Shown here: piece by piece, positions 33,172 through 45,125 of the stretch | How positions within the stretch are numbered: position 1 is the first letter of the stretch | Layout: each line of letters opens with the position of its first letter | NCBI GenBank assembly: GCA_033819885.1 | Contig: JAQYUZ010000046.1 | Coordinates: forward strand, 62,001-126,000 | Length of the DNA stretch: 64,000 nt | Reading direction: 5' to 3' | Source of the DNA: Microbotryomycetes sp. JL201 | Lineage: Eukaryota > Basidiomycota > Microbotryomycetes | Notes under the pieces: generated by a model | Told to the model about the DNA's origin: nothing | Seen by the model: only the letters and a program-made list of their open reading frames with translations | Databases searched by the model: none | Translations under genes and position numbers: made by a program

Positions 33172-33606
33172 CGACCGAGCTCGTGACAGTCGCATGTCCG
33201 CATTCGAGCATCAATTTATACCCGAATGTTTCTGTCTTCGCTCTTTCAAACTTTTGACAACCTTTTTTTTTTTTCTTTGCTTTTGATTGACGAGTTTGGT
33301 CTTGTCTTGTGCGTCTGAGACTGTGTTGCAATCGTTTGCAAGATCTGGCAGCTGTGCTGTTGCCCCAGGCTGGATGTGTATTGTGCTCATTATGTCGAAA
33401 GTGGTGCACCGCCGCGATGCGCAGCACTCTTGGCGATTACAAGTCTGGTTCACGCTTGCGGTTGAAGGCAGAGACATTCGCGTCCGACTCTTTGGCTTCC
33501 CAGTTCTTGAGCCGTTCCACCAGCTCGCGCTGTTTTATATTCGCTTGCACTGCGCTCCTTCCGCTCGCTCACTTTCCTGCTTTGACCGGCTGCCGCGTGA
33601 CCGACG
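33172..33606. other. intergenic region
   Basis: About 435 bp between the DPBB gene and fimbrin. It has a T-tract at 33262-33273 soon after the DPBB stop, likely in the 3' UTR. No gene is supported. Confidence 0.5.
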
Positions 33607-36067
33607 ATGCAGGCGATCAAACTGCAGAAAAAGTACCCTGCGTTCTCCCAAGAGGAGATGATGGGGTTGATTGCCCAGTTCAAGTGCGTGTTCCGACTTG
33701 CATGCCATGCTCAGCCCATCTGTACGAATGAATGACGCCGCTGACGTACGTGCGCCGCGCCTGCGCTCTGTCGCCGCCTCGCGAGCAGCCAGATTGACGT
33801 CGACGGCACAGGCAGGTTGCCGAAATCAACCGTGCTCACGAGCTTGTCGGGGGCGAGCGCGCCTCAGCGCTATTCGTATGACCAAGTGCGCGAAGCACTC
33901 AAGACCGTCAACCTGGACTCGTCTGGCAACGTAGAGCTCGACGACTTTGTCGAGCTCAACCACAAGCTCAGAGAAGGTGCAGGACAGAACGCAGGCCGCG
34001 TACTGAGAGGCGGCGCACTCAGTGGCCTCGTCGGCGGAGCGGCCGCTGCTCCTGCGTCGTCTGCACCGAGCCACGCTAGGACGGCCAGTGGAGGAAATGC
34101 ATCGGCAGGAACGGGAGGCAAGGTGCTCGTGCAGGGTAGCAACACCAACATTACTCACTCGATCAACGAGGACGAGCGCACAGAGTTTACCCGCCACATC
34201 AACCAGGTTCGTACACCATGACATCTCGAGATTGAGAAGCGACATCGAATAACACTCGAACACAGGTCCTTGCCGGAGATGCCGACATTGGAGACCGGCT
34301 GCCGATCCCGACCGACACTTTCCAAATCTTTGATGAATGCCGAGGTTCGTCCATGCCTTGGCGACGAACGCACTGTACTGACACCGGTGGAATACTCGCA
34401 GACGGTCTCATCTTGTCAAAACTCATCAACGACTCCGTTCCCGACACGATCGACGAGCGCGTCCTCAACAAACCGTCCAACAAGGCCAAACGCGCGCCAA
34501 CGGCGATGCCAGCCCCATCCTCGGGCGCCGGACCAAAACCAATCAATGCATTCCAAATGACCGAAAACAATAACTTGGTCATCTCATCGTCAAAAGCGCT
34601 CGGTTTGTCGGTCGTCAACATTGGAGCCAACGACATTGTCGAAGGCCGCGAGCACTTGATTTTAGGCCTTATCTGGCAAATCATTCGTAAGGGTTTGCTC
34701 AACAAGATTGACATCAAGCTGCATCCCGAATTGTACCGGTTGCTTGAGGATGATGAGACTCTGGAGCAATTCCTCAGATTGCCGCCGGACCAAATCTTGC
34801 TCAGGTGGTTCAACTTTCACCTCAAGGCGGCCAATTGGGGGCGCAGGCGAGTGCTCGTCCATTGAAACAAGTTCAGTGTGGCAGCCTGTTGACTTTTTGC
34901 GACGCGGATCTCGCTCTGCAGGGTCAATAACTTTTCGAAAGACGTGGCAGACGGCGAAAACTATACAGTCCTGCTTAACCAACTCAAACCGAATGAGTGT
35001 TCGCGCGCTCCACTGCAAGAGCGTGACCTGCACCAGCGAGCCGAGCAAGTCCTGCAAAACGCAGACACGATCGGCTGCCGCAAATACCTCACAGCGTCGT
35101 CGCTCGTCGCCGGCAATGCCAAGCTCAATCTTGCGTTTGTCGCAAACCTGTTCAACACGTGGCCAGGTCTGGAACCGTTGGAAGAGAACGAGCGACCGGT
35201 GATTGAAGACTTTGACGCGGAAGGTGAACGCGAGGCACGAGTGTTTACCTTGTGGCTCAACTCGCTCGATGTCGACCCTGGCGTGTACGACTTGTTTGAA
35301 GACTTGAAAGACGGTCTCGTACTTTTGCAAGCGTTCGACAAGATGATTCCCGGATCGGTCGTGTGGCGACGAGTCGCAAAAACGCCTCAACCATTGTCTC
35401 GGTTCAAGGCCGTCGAAAATACCAATTACGTGCTCGACTTGGCGAAAAACAACAACATGCACATCGTTGGCATTCAAGGTGCCGACTTGGTCGACGGTCA
35501 ACGCACGCTCACGCTTGGCGTCGTCTGGCAGATGATGAGGCGCAACATTCTGTCGACCATGGCGAGCTTGAGCAAGAACGGCAAAGAGATCACTGACGGA
35601 GAGATTGTCAAGTGGGCAAATGATCAGGTCCAAAAGGGCGGCAAAAAGTCGCGCATGTCGAGTTTCAAGGATCCGTCTCTCACGAATGCAATCTTCTTTC
35701 TGGACTTGCTCGACTCGCTCAAGCCGGGTTACGTCGACTATTCGCTCGTGTACGAAGGCAGAACGGACGAGGAATGCAAGGCCAATGGTTAGTGCCGCTT
35801 GTCATTCGCTTCGAGCGGTCGAGCTTGCTGACAAAAGCCTCTCGCGTGCGCACACGCGCACACGTACACACAGCCAAATTGGCCATTTCAATTGCACGCA
35901 AGCTTGGTTCACTCATCTTCATCGTCGCTGAAGACATTGTCGACGTCAGACCGCGTCTCATTCTGACATTTACGGCCGCACTGAGTGAGTCGCTCGGCGC
36001 ACCGGGGGACGATTTGTCAAGTCTTGCTCACGCAGAAACCACAGTGGCGCTGTCGATGGGTGTGTGA
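33607..36067 (+). CDS. SAC6: fimbrin (plastin), actin-bundling protein
   Basis: Seven exons: 33607-33683, 33789-34206, 34266-34344, 34402-34846, 34922-35787, 35874-35984, 36036-36067; 2028 nt, 675 residues, close to the usual fimbrin length. The N-terminus has EF-hand-like loops (IDVDGTGRL and NLDSSGNVELDDF). Four calponin-homology domains follow in two tandem actin-binding modules. Clear marks are FDECRDGLILSKLINDSVP, AFQMTENNNLVISSSKALG, LLRWFNFHLKAANWGRR, NNFSKDVADGENYTVLLNQL, YDLFEDLKDGLVLLQAFD and AVENTNYVLDLAKNN. Fimbrin crosslinks parallel actin filaments in cortical patches and cables and supports endocytosis. The fourth intron has a GC donor (34847). A 323-codon minus-strand frame across the gene is a shadow. 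Confidence 0.95.
34847..34921 (+). other. GC-AG intron in fimbrin
   Basis: The donor reads CGCAG|GCGAGT and the acceptor CTCTGCAG. GT alternatives either cause a stop or delete the conserved WFNFHLKAANWG segment, so the GC donor is strongly supported by the protein. Confidence 0.85.
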
Positions 36068-36349
36068 GGCAGGAGATTTGGTGCAGCCAACACGCTTAGT
36101 CGAAATGCTTGTATGATTAATCGAGAAAATTGAATAACAATCAATCGCTCGTCACGAGTGTAAGGAACCGAGGCTGGTCCCGAGAGGCAGCCAATGTGCG
36201 GAAAACCTTGAAGCGTTTTATGGCGTTTCTACATTAAGATCAAGAGTAAAGGAATCGCGCTCGTGTCTGTTCATCACTCGCACATTGGTCCAAAGTCAGC
36301 TCGGTCTGCCGGCTGTCGGATGCTGTTTGTGTGTTTCGCATAGAGAGAG

Positions 36350-36748
36350 AACGTGCCTGGAGAGGCTCGACGGATCTGTGTTACCTGGTTGGACCACGTT
36401 CATTGCAGCGGAACCACGTTCATTGCAGCGAGTGCGTCACCACATTTGCAAACCGGTGGACGGGCTGCCACTCTTGCACCAGATTTGCAGATCGCTCCTT
36501 TGTACGCAGGGGTCGCTGCCTCATTGACAGGCGCACGTTCTGTCTACCTGTTTCGTGCTTTCGTCACTTTGAACAGGTCATTGTCAGTTCGGGAGTCCCA
36601 TGTTCGTCATCCCGGGACGGGACTCCTGTTTTGCGGGACAATTTTCGCCGAGGTCCAAAAATAGTCCGCGGCGGTTCAGGCGCGGGGGGCGGCGTCATAA
36701 TTTTATAGACGGGCGTGCGTGGCGGGCGTGCTGCAGCTGTCGAACGTG
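36350..36748. promoter_or_regulatory. cluster of five CACGTT/AACGTG sites, possible Pho4/NUC-1-type element
   Basis: Hexamers at 36350-36355 (AACGTG), 36395-36400, 36415-36420, 36534-36539 (CACGTT) and 36743-36748 (AACGTG). In yeast and Neurospora, the bHLH regulators of phosphate genes bind CACGTG and CACGTT. The gene directly downstream is a phosphate-family transporter. Chance expectation for this hexamer in 400 bp on both strands is about 0.2, so five is unusual. Function is inferred. Confidence 0.45.
36391..36430 (+). repeat. tandem 20-nt direct repeat (two units)
   Basis: Two adjacent 20-base units, ggaccacgttcattgcagcg and gaaccacgttcattgcagcg, differ only near their first bases. Each carries one CACGTT motif. 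Confidence 0.9.
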
Positions 36749-37037
36749 CGCAGAAGCTGGTTTGTGATTGGTTGACCGTCTTGCGTGTGCATGCATATTT
36801 GTCAAAAAAGGCCATCAGACCGGCAAACGAAAGAGGGCAAGACGCCAGACCCGCGAAGGCGGCTCTGGAAAAAAAAAAGGGGAAAAAAACTCCGCAGCGT
36901 CCGGCGCGGCGTCCAGGCCGCGAAAAAAAGTTTGGATTTAGCGCGCCACAAGGAGAGCGGGTCTGAGTACTTTGCTTTCACATCCTGCTCACGAAGCGTA
37001 CGGTCGACACTTCTGCTCAGCAACAGAAGCTGCAGTG

Positions 37038-39627
37038 ATGGCCGACATTACTTCTCAACCTAGTCCGGCGTCGTCCGTGACGGACAACACGGCACACAGC
37101 AGCGACCACAAGTTGTTGGACGAGTACTTGTTGCCGGACGACTCGTACTCGAGCGGCGTCTACTGGGCAGATTTGCCATTCAGGGAGCGTCTTCGATTTG
37201 TCAACTCTACTTCCAATGCCGAGGCCAAGCGCGAGGCAAAGGTGCGTGTTCTGAAGCATCTCGCGGACTTGCGCATCCCGCTCGTCCGACGTCCCGGCGC
37301 ATTTTTGAAAGCTCTGCATTGCGTTGCAAGCCGTGTCTTGATGCATGGCAGCACTTCGCATGTCTTAACGACCTGCATGCACGTTCTTACACCCGTCCAT
37401 CGAGGCAATGCTGACGAATCGTCTTCCCCGCGCTCGCGCACGCCGTGTCAATTTCAGCTCGTCTGGACGGACGCCAAGCAAGATCCGGCTTTGCCTGTCA
37501 AGAAGTACTTCCGAAAATACTTCATGAACGGCATGGGCTTGTTTGTTGAAGGCTACGTCCTGTTCTCTATCGGCAACTTGTCGCCTCTGTTCAAGGCGGC
37601 ATGGAAGAATTGCTGGGGTGGCGACCACTCTGTTAGTACCTCATGTGCGATTCCTTTCCTTGCTTTATTGCACGCTGACTCTTCTCACCACTCGGCTGTA
37701 GGAGTGTCCGAAAGAGCTCATTGACTCGGTCACGTACCTCGAGATTATCGGTATCATCATTGGTCAGATCGCTGTCGGCATTGAGGGCGACTGGATCGGC
37801 CGTAAGCTGTCGTTTGATGTGCATTTGTAGTATAGCACGTGCTGACTTAGCTGTGTCCAGGCAAATTCGGCCTCGTCCAGGACGCCCTCGTTATGCTGCT
37901 GGGTGTCATCATGCTAACAGCTGCCTGGGGCACATCGCTCGAAGGCTGGGTCATCATGTACACCATTTCGCTGTTTATCTGTGAGTATCCCGCTTCCTTG
38001 CAAATCGGGCACGCGTCAAGGGTCACGAATCGTCAGCGGCTGACACTGTGGCTCGCGCTGGTCAGATGGCTTTGGTGTCGGTGGCGAATACCCGATGACT
38101 TCGACGCGTACGCTTGAGGGTCAAGGCGGTCCTATTGGCTCGCGTGACGATCGACAGCATCGTGGCCGCAACACGTGCGTTTTTATCTTCCCGAGCCCAA
38201 GTCGCTTCTGGACTGACACGAAATGACTCGAAACTGCATTCAAGCGTGCTCGCCTTCCTTTGTCAAGGATGGGGTCAAGTTTTCAATCAAGCGGTGCTCA
38301 TGATCTGCCTCGTCATCTTCAAAGACGGCCCGAACCGAACGGAGCCGCCTTACACCCCGAAAGTCGCTCAATTAACGTACCGTGTCTCGTTCGGAATCAT
38401 TGCCATCCTCCATGCTTGGTTGGCATACAGGCGTTACTACCATATTCATGACGCCAACATGCAGCTCAACAAGGCCAAGAAGCGCCAAAACACGTCCGGT
38501 TACGATCTCGTCTCTTTGCGCTTGCTGTGCGGTCACTATTGGCACAGGTTGTTGGCCACTGCCGGTGGCTGGTTTGCGACCGATTTCTTTTTCTATGGCA
38601 ACAAAATCTTCTCTGGCATTTTCATTGGCGTCATCAAGCCCGGCGCTTCCGTTTTCGTCACATGGGAGTACAACTTGCTCAACACGGCTGTCTCGCTCGT
38701 TGGTTGTGAGTGCATTTGCTTTCATCCGTCAATACGCACTGACCCTTTTCTTCAGACTACCTGGCCGCATTCCTGATCGACTACAAATTCTATGGCCGAG
38801 TGCGCATGCAACAAACCGGCTTCGCCATTTTGTTCCTGCTATTCTTGTTCCCGGCCATCTGGTACGATGAACTCCGCCAACCAGGTGCAAACATCAAGTG
38901 GTTCCAGTTCATGTATTACTTGTCGAGTTTCTTCACCCAATTCGGCCCCAATTGCACGACGTTCCTGGTTGCCGCTGAGGTTTACCCGGCATCGATCCGC
39001 GCCACCGCACATGGCTTCTCTGCTGCCATGGGCAAGCTCGGCGCTCTGGCACCCACTGTTCTGTACAACTACATCGACAATCACACCAAGTTCTGGGTCG
39101 TGCCGTGGTTCGGCTTGCTCGGCGCTGTTTTGACTGCCGCTTTCTTGCCCGATACGACTGGTCTTGACTTGCGCGAGCAAGAGCGCTATTGGCTTTGCGT
39201 TCGACAAGGTCGCGCCGATGCTTACCATGGCGTTGCGATCCACCCTCGCCACTTGTCGTGGTATGAGCGCACCGTCCTGAAGAGACATTTGAACTACGAC
39301 CCCCAACAGGACAGATTGGACAAGATCGACGAGCTGCGCGTCTTGTACGAGTCGCACTTGATCGCCAAGGCCGACGAGACCGGCGAATACTTTGATCCTG
39401 ACCACGCGTTCATCTCGGAAGACGTTGCACGTTTCTTCGAGGCGGAGACCAAGGCTGGTAAATTTGACGAAAAGAAGGCCGAACAGAAGCAGAAAGAGTC
39501 CAAGTTGCACGCTCAGGCACCTGACGTGAGTGTATGCAAGGTACTCAGCTCGGCTCACGCACGCATACTGACTTCGCTTGCTTTTCAGGTTCGCATGCGA
39601 TCCAAGCTTCACGAACAGCTCGAGTGA
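37038..39627 (+). CDS. MFS transporter of the phosphate:H+ symporter (PHS) type
   Basis: Eight exons: 37038-37241, 37458-37631, 37702-37801, 37861-37980, 38066-38174, 38245-38705, 38756-39525, 39589-39627; 1977 nt, 658 residues. The hydrophilic N-terminus leads into MFS helices. PHS-like marks are YLEIIGIIIGQIAVGIEGDW followed by IGRKFGLVQD, YGFGVGGEYPMTSTRT, the FLCQGWGQVFNQ helix, and late FGPNCTTFLVAAEVYPASIR with ATAHGFSAAMGKLGA. The family includes Pho84 and Git1, importers of inorganic phosphate or glycerophosphodiesters; the GEYPM variant leaves the substrate open. The C-terminus is charged and helical (EKKAEQKQKESK). The first intron is 216 nt, long for this region. A truncated paralogue follows 350 bp downstream. 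Confidence 0.75.
37690..38549 (+). repeat. source copy of a duplicated transporter segment
   Basis: This part of the transporter gene is repeated at about 39966-40833, offset by 2277 bp. From 37850 to 38468 I see no difference by eye, introns included, while both flanks differ at many positions. Confidence 0.8.
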
Positions 39628-39965
39628 ATAGTTCTTCGTGTGCACAATCAGACGTTGCATGACTTTTCGCATTTTCTTCGTTCTACCGCATTTCTTCCAG
39701 TAATTATCTTAGGGTTTCGGCATAGAGTTTCTCGTTGCGATATACAACGTACAGAGTTCTTCCTTGCTGCGGTGCAATAGCAGTCCGCTATAGGGCTTTT
39801 ACTCCTGAAGAAACCGAGACATCTTACGAACTCGACCCGGTTCGACTTTGCACCAGGTTGATTTGTTATGGATTTATCAGGGCCTTAATGCTGGCGTATC
39901 GAACATCTACGAGTCGCAGTATGTGCAGTTCGCTTTGACGCTTCAATGTTCGCTGAACACTCCCA
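39628..39965. other. spacer between the transporter and its truncated copy
   Basis: About 340 bp. The last 100 bp contain a transporter-like fragment (WIYQGLNAGVSNIYESQ) that could be the remains of the exon preceding the duplicated block. No intact gene is present. Confidence 0.4.
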
Positions 39966-40833
39966 CACTCGGCTGCAGGAGTGCCCGGAAGAGCTCATTG
40001 ACTCGGTCACGTACCTCGAGATTATCGGTAACATTATTGGTCAGATCGTTGTCGGCATTGAGGGCGACTGGATCGGCCGTAAGCTGTCGTTTGACGTGCA
40101 TTTGTAGTATAGCACGTGCTGACTTTGCTGTGTCCAGGCAAATTCGGCCTCGTCCAGGACGCCCTCGTTATGCTGCTGGGTGTCATCATGCTAACAGCTG
40201 CCTGGGGCACATCGCTCGAAGGCTGGGTCATCATGTACACCATTTCGCTGTTTATCTGTGAGTATCCCGCTTCCTTGCAAATCGGGCACGCGTCAAGGGT
40301 CACGAATCGTCAGCGGCTGACACTGTGGCTCGCGCTGGTCAGATGGCTTTGGTGTCGGTGGCGAATACCCGATGACTTCGACGCGTACGCTTGAGGGTCA
40401 AGGCGGTCCTATTGGCTCGCGTGACGATCGACAGCATCGTGGCCGCAACACGTGCGTTTTTATCTTCCCGAGCCCAAGTCGCTTCTGGACTGACACGAAA
40501 TGACTCGAAACTGCATTCAAGCGTGCTCGCCTTCCTTTGTCAAGGATGGGGTCAAGTTTTCAATCAAGCGGTGCTCATGATCTGCCTCGTCATCTTCAAA
40601 GACGGCCCGAACCGAACGGAGCCGCCTTACACCCCGAAAGTCGCTCAATTAACGTACCGTGTCTCGTTCGGAATCATTGCCATCCTCCATGCTTGGTTGG
40701 CATACAGGCGTTACTACCATATTCATGACGCCAACATGCAGCTCACCATGGCCAAGAAGCGCCAAAACATGTCCCTTTACGACCTCGTTTTTTTGCGCTC
40801 AAGCTTGCTGTGCGGTCACTGTTGGCACAGCTG
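39966..40833 (+). pseudogene. truncated tandem copy of the PHS transporter
   Basis: The copy carries exons equal to exons 3-5 and the first half of exon 6 of the transporter (ECPEELIDSVTYLEIIG, then GDWIGRK, the GFGVGGEYPM exon and VLAFLCQGWGQV). It lacks the N-terminal start and everything after the RQNMSLYDL segment. The remaining sequence runs into unrelated DNA before the kinase gene. The exons and splice sites inside the copy are intact, but there is no complete gene. Flanks differ from the parent while the core is identical. Confidence 0.8.
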
Positions 40834-41110
40834 ACTGCGAATTTCTTGGCTGTCGATGCACACCTTCGTCGCAGAGAAAAGGTGCAGCCGTTCCAAACAG
40901 CCTCACCGACTCTTCGATTTGTCGCGCATTTTTGGCGTGTTGACCCTAGAGTTTCAGTGTCGAATTCGCTGCTACGAAATGCCACGTGCGGCAATCATTT
41001 CCTGTTGCTATGCACTTGTGATGCGTCTTTATTTCGGAGACAACGTGAAATGACGAACTTGACTCGGTTCGACTTGGGCCTGCTTGCAGACAAGCTTACG
41101 AGTCGCCTCG

Positions 41111-42945
41111 ATGCTTGTGTGCCGGACTCGCACGAGCCGCATCTGGCAAGTATGGGCTGCTACGAGGACGTCATACAGGACTGTCGACCTTGGTCAAGGA
41201 CGATTTCCGCTGCCGAGATGGAATGATCCACGTAGTCGAATGAATTTTCGGCGGACGTTATCCACTACATCGAACGACACTGTTCTGGCGGGACAGACTG
41301 ATGCGCAAGAGCTCTTGGCCTCGTATTCGCAGCAGCCGAGTCGAACGGTCAAATTGACCGACTTGACACGGTACGGTCAGCCGCCGTTAACAGAACAAAG
41401 GCTGTTGGAGAGTGCCGAGACGACTCGACACAATTTGCTAGTCGGCTTGGCTAAGCGGGTGCGTTAACATCGGCTCCGGGCGGCAGGTGGGCTCATCGGT
41501 GCCACTAGACCAGCGACAGCTTGCCATGCGACTCTCGGACTCAAGTACAAGCATTGTACTAACACTCACTATTCGTTCATTGATCCACAGGTCACGCAAC
41601 ACTTGTCATTGCCCTTTCTGCCAGCAACAAATCCTTCCCTGCAAACGATTCACAACTTGTATTCGACGGCGTTCTTCAATCTTGTCAACCTGCCGCCGAT
41701 CAAGTCGTTGAAGGACAACGATCAACTATGCGAGGTCGTCAGGCAAATGGTCGAAGCCCACCGTGACAATATTCCCATCTTGGCAAAAGGTGGCGAATTG
41801 AGTGAAGCTACATTTATGCCATCAACACTGACGACGGCCTGTTTCCCACTCGTCAGGCTTTCAAGAGACCAAGAAATATCTCCCCGAAGACGTAATCACT
41901 CAGTTCCTGGACCGTGCGATACGGTTACGCATCTCACTTCGACTCATGGCCGAGCAACATTTGTCACTGTCGGCAGCATCTCTACCTGCATTACAGTCGG
42001 GGTCATCTTTGGAAGCGGCAAGCCCTTCAACGACAGATTTGCGAATCGAGCCTTCGGCGAGGGCCCCCGACACGTCAAGCAGCCTTGCCGAGACAAAGTC
42101 TGGAAGAAGACGCGTCGGTATCCTCGATCTCGACCTTAAACCGCGAGATATCATCGGTTCATGCGCCGATTTCGTAGCCTTGTTGTGCGAGTCGACTTAT
42201 GGCGTCGCCCCAACTTACCGCATAGAGGGTTCCGGCGCGGACCAGCCTGTCGGAGCTGTCGCTTCACACCTCGAATACATACTAACAGAGCTGCTCAAAA
42301 ATGCGTTCAGGGCGACGGTCGAATTCAACGCGCCAAAACGAGAACCGGTTGAGGAAGGCGTGTTTAGGTTTGAAGACTTGCCACATGCGCATCTCGAAAA
42401 AAGTGACTTGCCAGAGGTCGTCATCACAGTTGGAGTGGTGCGGGGGGTATTGACGATCCGTATCCGCGATAGAGGCGGAGGAGTTCGTAAGTCTGGAAAC
42501 CATTGTCTTTTAGAACAGCTTTGGCTGACGCTCGCTCCCTCTTTCAGCTCCCGAGAATGTCGACAACATCTTTTCTTATTCGTTCACGTCCGTGCCAAAC
42601 TTGCCTGATCCCGACTCTGATCCTGACTCGCCCGGAACGCCTGATTTGTACGGTGGCGCCGGCGGAGCGGGATATTACGGAGGAGTGGGTGGCGGCCCCG
42701 GCGGAGGAGAGAGCGCCCTGCAAACCAGTTTTGGAACGCTTGCAGGTCTCGGATTTGGGTTCGTGTCCAATCGCGATATTAATAAACTGAAGCTCGACTA
42801 ACTGACTCATGCTCGGTCTCGCAGTCTGCCACTGTCGCGCATCTACTCGGGCTACTTTGGAGGCAGTCTGGACCTGGTTACCATGCACGGTTGGGGTACG
42901 GATGTGTATGTTGTGATGCCCATCGTCGTTAGCGATGGCGCCTGA
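41111..42945 (+). CDS. mitochondrial protein kinase, branched-chain ketoacid dehydrogenase kinase-like
   Basis: Five exons: 41111-41458, 41591-41789, 41857-42486, 42548-42758, 42825-42945; 1509 nt, 502 residues. The N-terminus is Arg-rich with almost no acidic residues (MLVCRTRTSRIWQVWAATRT), as expected for a mitochondrial presequence. The helical regulatory domain has LAKRVTQHLSLPFLPATNPS, LPPIKSLKDNDQLCEVVRQM and GFQETKKYLPEDV. The GHKL ATP-binding domain shows the N-box ELLKNAFRA, the G1-box IRDRGGGVPPENVDNIFSYS and the G2 box AGLGFGLPLSRIYSGYFGG, ending GWGTDVYV. These kinases phosphorylate the E1 subunit of mitochondrial dehydrogenase complexes; LPPIK and GTDVY lean towards BCKDH kinase, with pyruvate dehydrogenase kinase as the alternative. 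The ATP-lid region has an unusual Gly-rich insertion. Confidence 0.85.
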
Positions 42946-43109
42946 TGAGCTCTGCCCGAGATGTATCAGACCAAGAGGCTAGCCGTGTTGTATGTAGAAT
43001 TTTTACTTGCTCATTTGTACCATGCACGGATCCTATTTCTTTGATCCGATGCACGATTTTGAGGCACAACTTGTTTGCTCTCAGGCCACTCTGCGCGCTC
43101 GTCGCGTCC

Positions 43110-45125
43110 ATGGCCGACACGTTGAGCGACCTGACTCGGCTGAGTCAGTTCGCTGGAACAAATGTCCCAGGTACGTGTGTGCACGCGGGAGAAGCCTCGC
43201 TGTAGACGCTGCGACGCGCATGGCGACCGACTTGCTCGGCCGAGCGTCGAGCGACAGGGCTCTTGACGAGGCGAAAGAAGCTCGGACTGACTCTGTGGTT
43301 TGTACGACTGCCCAGCCGCGCCCCTCAACGGCCCTTGCTTGTCGTTGTTCGGTCAACTGATGACCCACCCGACCCGCGTCACTTACCCGTGGCCACCGCT
43401 GCGCACAACGCTCTCGTCTTTCTTCAACACTGTCAATCCGACTCAAGGTCTCGACCTGAGCAGGATTCAGAGCGGGTGGTGCGGTTTGGCGCTCGTCGCA
43501 ACGAGCTTTAGGCGGTTGGAGCTTGTGCAGAGCGAGGCAGACAAGCAACAGGTGCACGAGTGGCTTGAAGCAGTGAAACAAGCGGCCATCATCAAGAGGT
43601 GAGCTTGTGTGAACCGCGCCCTACGCTTTGCCAGCGTTCTTCAACGCGACTCTCAGGAGGGACGGCCTACTCACATTTCACGACTTTGCAGTCTCACCTT
43701 CAGGGACGCCACATCGAACGAGTTGTACGAAGTCATCAACAGTTTCAAGTCGCCCATCTCACCAGAAGACTTGGAGCAGTACGAGGCCATGTGAGCCCGA
43801 AGCGCGCGCGAGAGATTGCGTCGTGTGACACGGCCCGCTGACCCTCACATTCTTTGTAGTGCTGCACGGGAAGCGGCTGCAATCATGGCGCACCATGGCA
43901 TGCCAGCTTGGAACGTACCCAATGGCCAGATTTCTGGGCATGGGGCACATGACGCCAGCTCTCCTGCTATCAAGAAACCGCAACAACAACAGTCGGGTTT
44001 TGATGACGACGCAATCGATCCGTTGGACCTGTCCGAGTCTGACGAGGGTGCCGTGGAAGATGACGGTGACGATTACGTCGAGAAAACGGGCAGGAAACGC
44101 AAACGAGCTTCGAGTTCGGCGGGTGCAAGGAAGGAGACTACTTCTGCAGCAGAAAGGAGAAGCAGTAGTGTGCAAGCAGTGGGTGAGGTTGGTCAAGTTG
44201 TGACAGCGGGACCCTCGAGTGGCGTCTACGCAAGCCAGAACTCTATGGAGCGACCGATCGTGACGCAGCTAGCAAAGAGGATCAACGAGATGACGGGGAT
44301 TGCCCTCAACAAGTGCATCGAGTCGCTGTCGAGGTTTTCTGACGATGATCTTGGATCGATCAATCCAAATTTGCCGATCCCCCCACAATTTTTACCGGGA
44401 GGTCAAGGCCCGCCGCAACCTCGCGGCGTCGCGATGGCATCCTCGTCGAAACCCAAACCGACAAGTCGAGCTAGATCGGCGACGTCGGTTGACCCGGAAG
44501 GCAACGGCAACGCTATCGCCGGACCCAGCGGGACCCCATTGTCGGGCGCAGGCGCCAGCGGCGGTGGCAGCGGCGCAAAGAAGGCTTCGAAAGCGTCAAA
44601 ACCTCACGACCCGAATCGCCCAAGCTTTTCATACTCTGCTTTGATCGGTCAAGCGATTCTCGGCAACCCAGACAAGCGAGCGAGGTTGTCCGAGATTTAC
44701 GATTTTGTCATGACCAATTGTGCGTTCGGTGGCACAACGTGGTATTGGATTCGTCACTGATCATTTGCACTGCAGACCCGTATTACCGCAGGAACGAGAG
44801 CGGATGGCAAAACTCGATCCGACACAATTTATCGCTCCAACCCGTATTTCGTAAAATTCCAGACGAAACTTATACTGGCAATAAAAAGTCGTGCTTTTGG
44901 ACAATCAAAGAAGAGGAGGAGTGGAGGTTCGCTGGCGGAGGATGGCAAAAGATGGGCGTGGGCAGCGGGAACCATCGACGGAAAGGGGGCAGTGCGTCTG
45001 CGAGTCCAGCGCCGGGTGGAAGCAAGCGATCGAAACGCAAAACCGGTGCAGACGATGACGACGACGATTTTGGCGATGTTTCAATGGCGTCGGCAACTCC
45101 TGCCGGTTTGTCAGACGAAGATTGA
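43110..45125 (+). CDS. forkhead-domain transcription factor
   Basis: Five exons: 43110-43170, 43316-43598, 43692-43790, 43860-44719, 44776-45125; 1653 nt, 550 residues. The forkhead winged-helix domain lies at about residues 405-495: RPSFSYSALIGQAILGNPDK, LSEIYDFVMTNYPYYRRNES, GWQNSIRHNLSLQPVFRKIP, then KSCFWTIKEEEEWRFAGGG. The recognition helix NSIRHNLSL is complete. An acidic block (DLSESDEGAVEDDGDDYVE) and a basic KRKRASSS patch precede it; a Gly/Ser-rich linker and an acidic C-terminal tail (DDDDDDFGD) flank it. Forkhead proteins of fungi often control cell-cycle or developmental genes; the target set cannot be read. The stop lies 103 bp from the stop of the convergent CIA30-like gene. 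The N-terminal 150 residues carry no known domain. Confidence 0.85.

Larger units (their letters stand above)
36068..37037. other. long upstream region of the PHS transporter
   Basis: Nearly 1 kb with no supported gene. It contains five CACGTT/AACGTG hexamers (36350, 36395, 36415, 36534, 36743), a perfect-length 20-nt tandem repeat at 36391-36430 and a TATA-like cataattttatag near 36696. Purine tracts lie at 36868-36889. Confidence 0.6.

Noticed and set aside
34662-35633. 323-codon minus-strand frame across fimbrin
   Set aside because: It is the antisense shadow of strongly conserved CH-domain exons.
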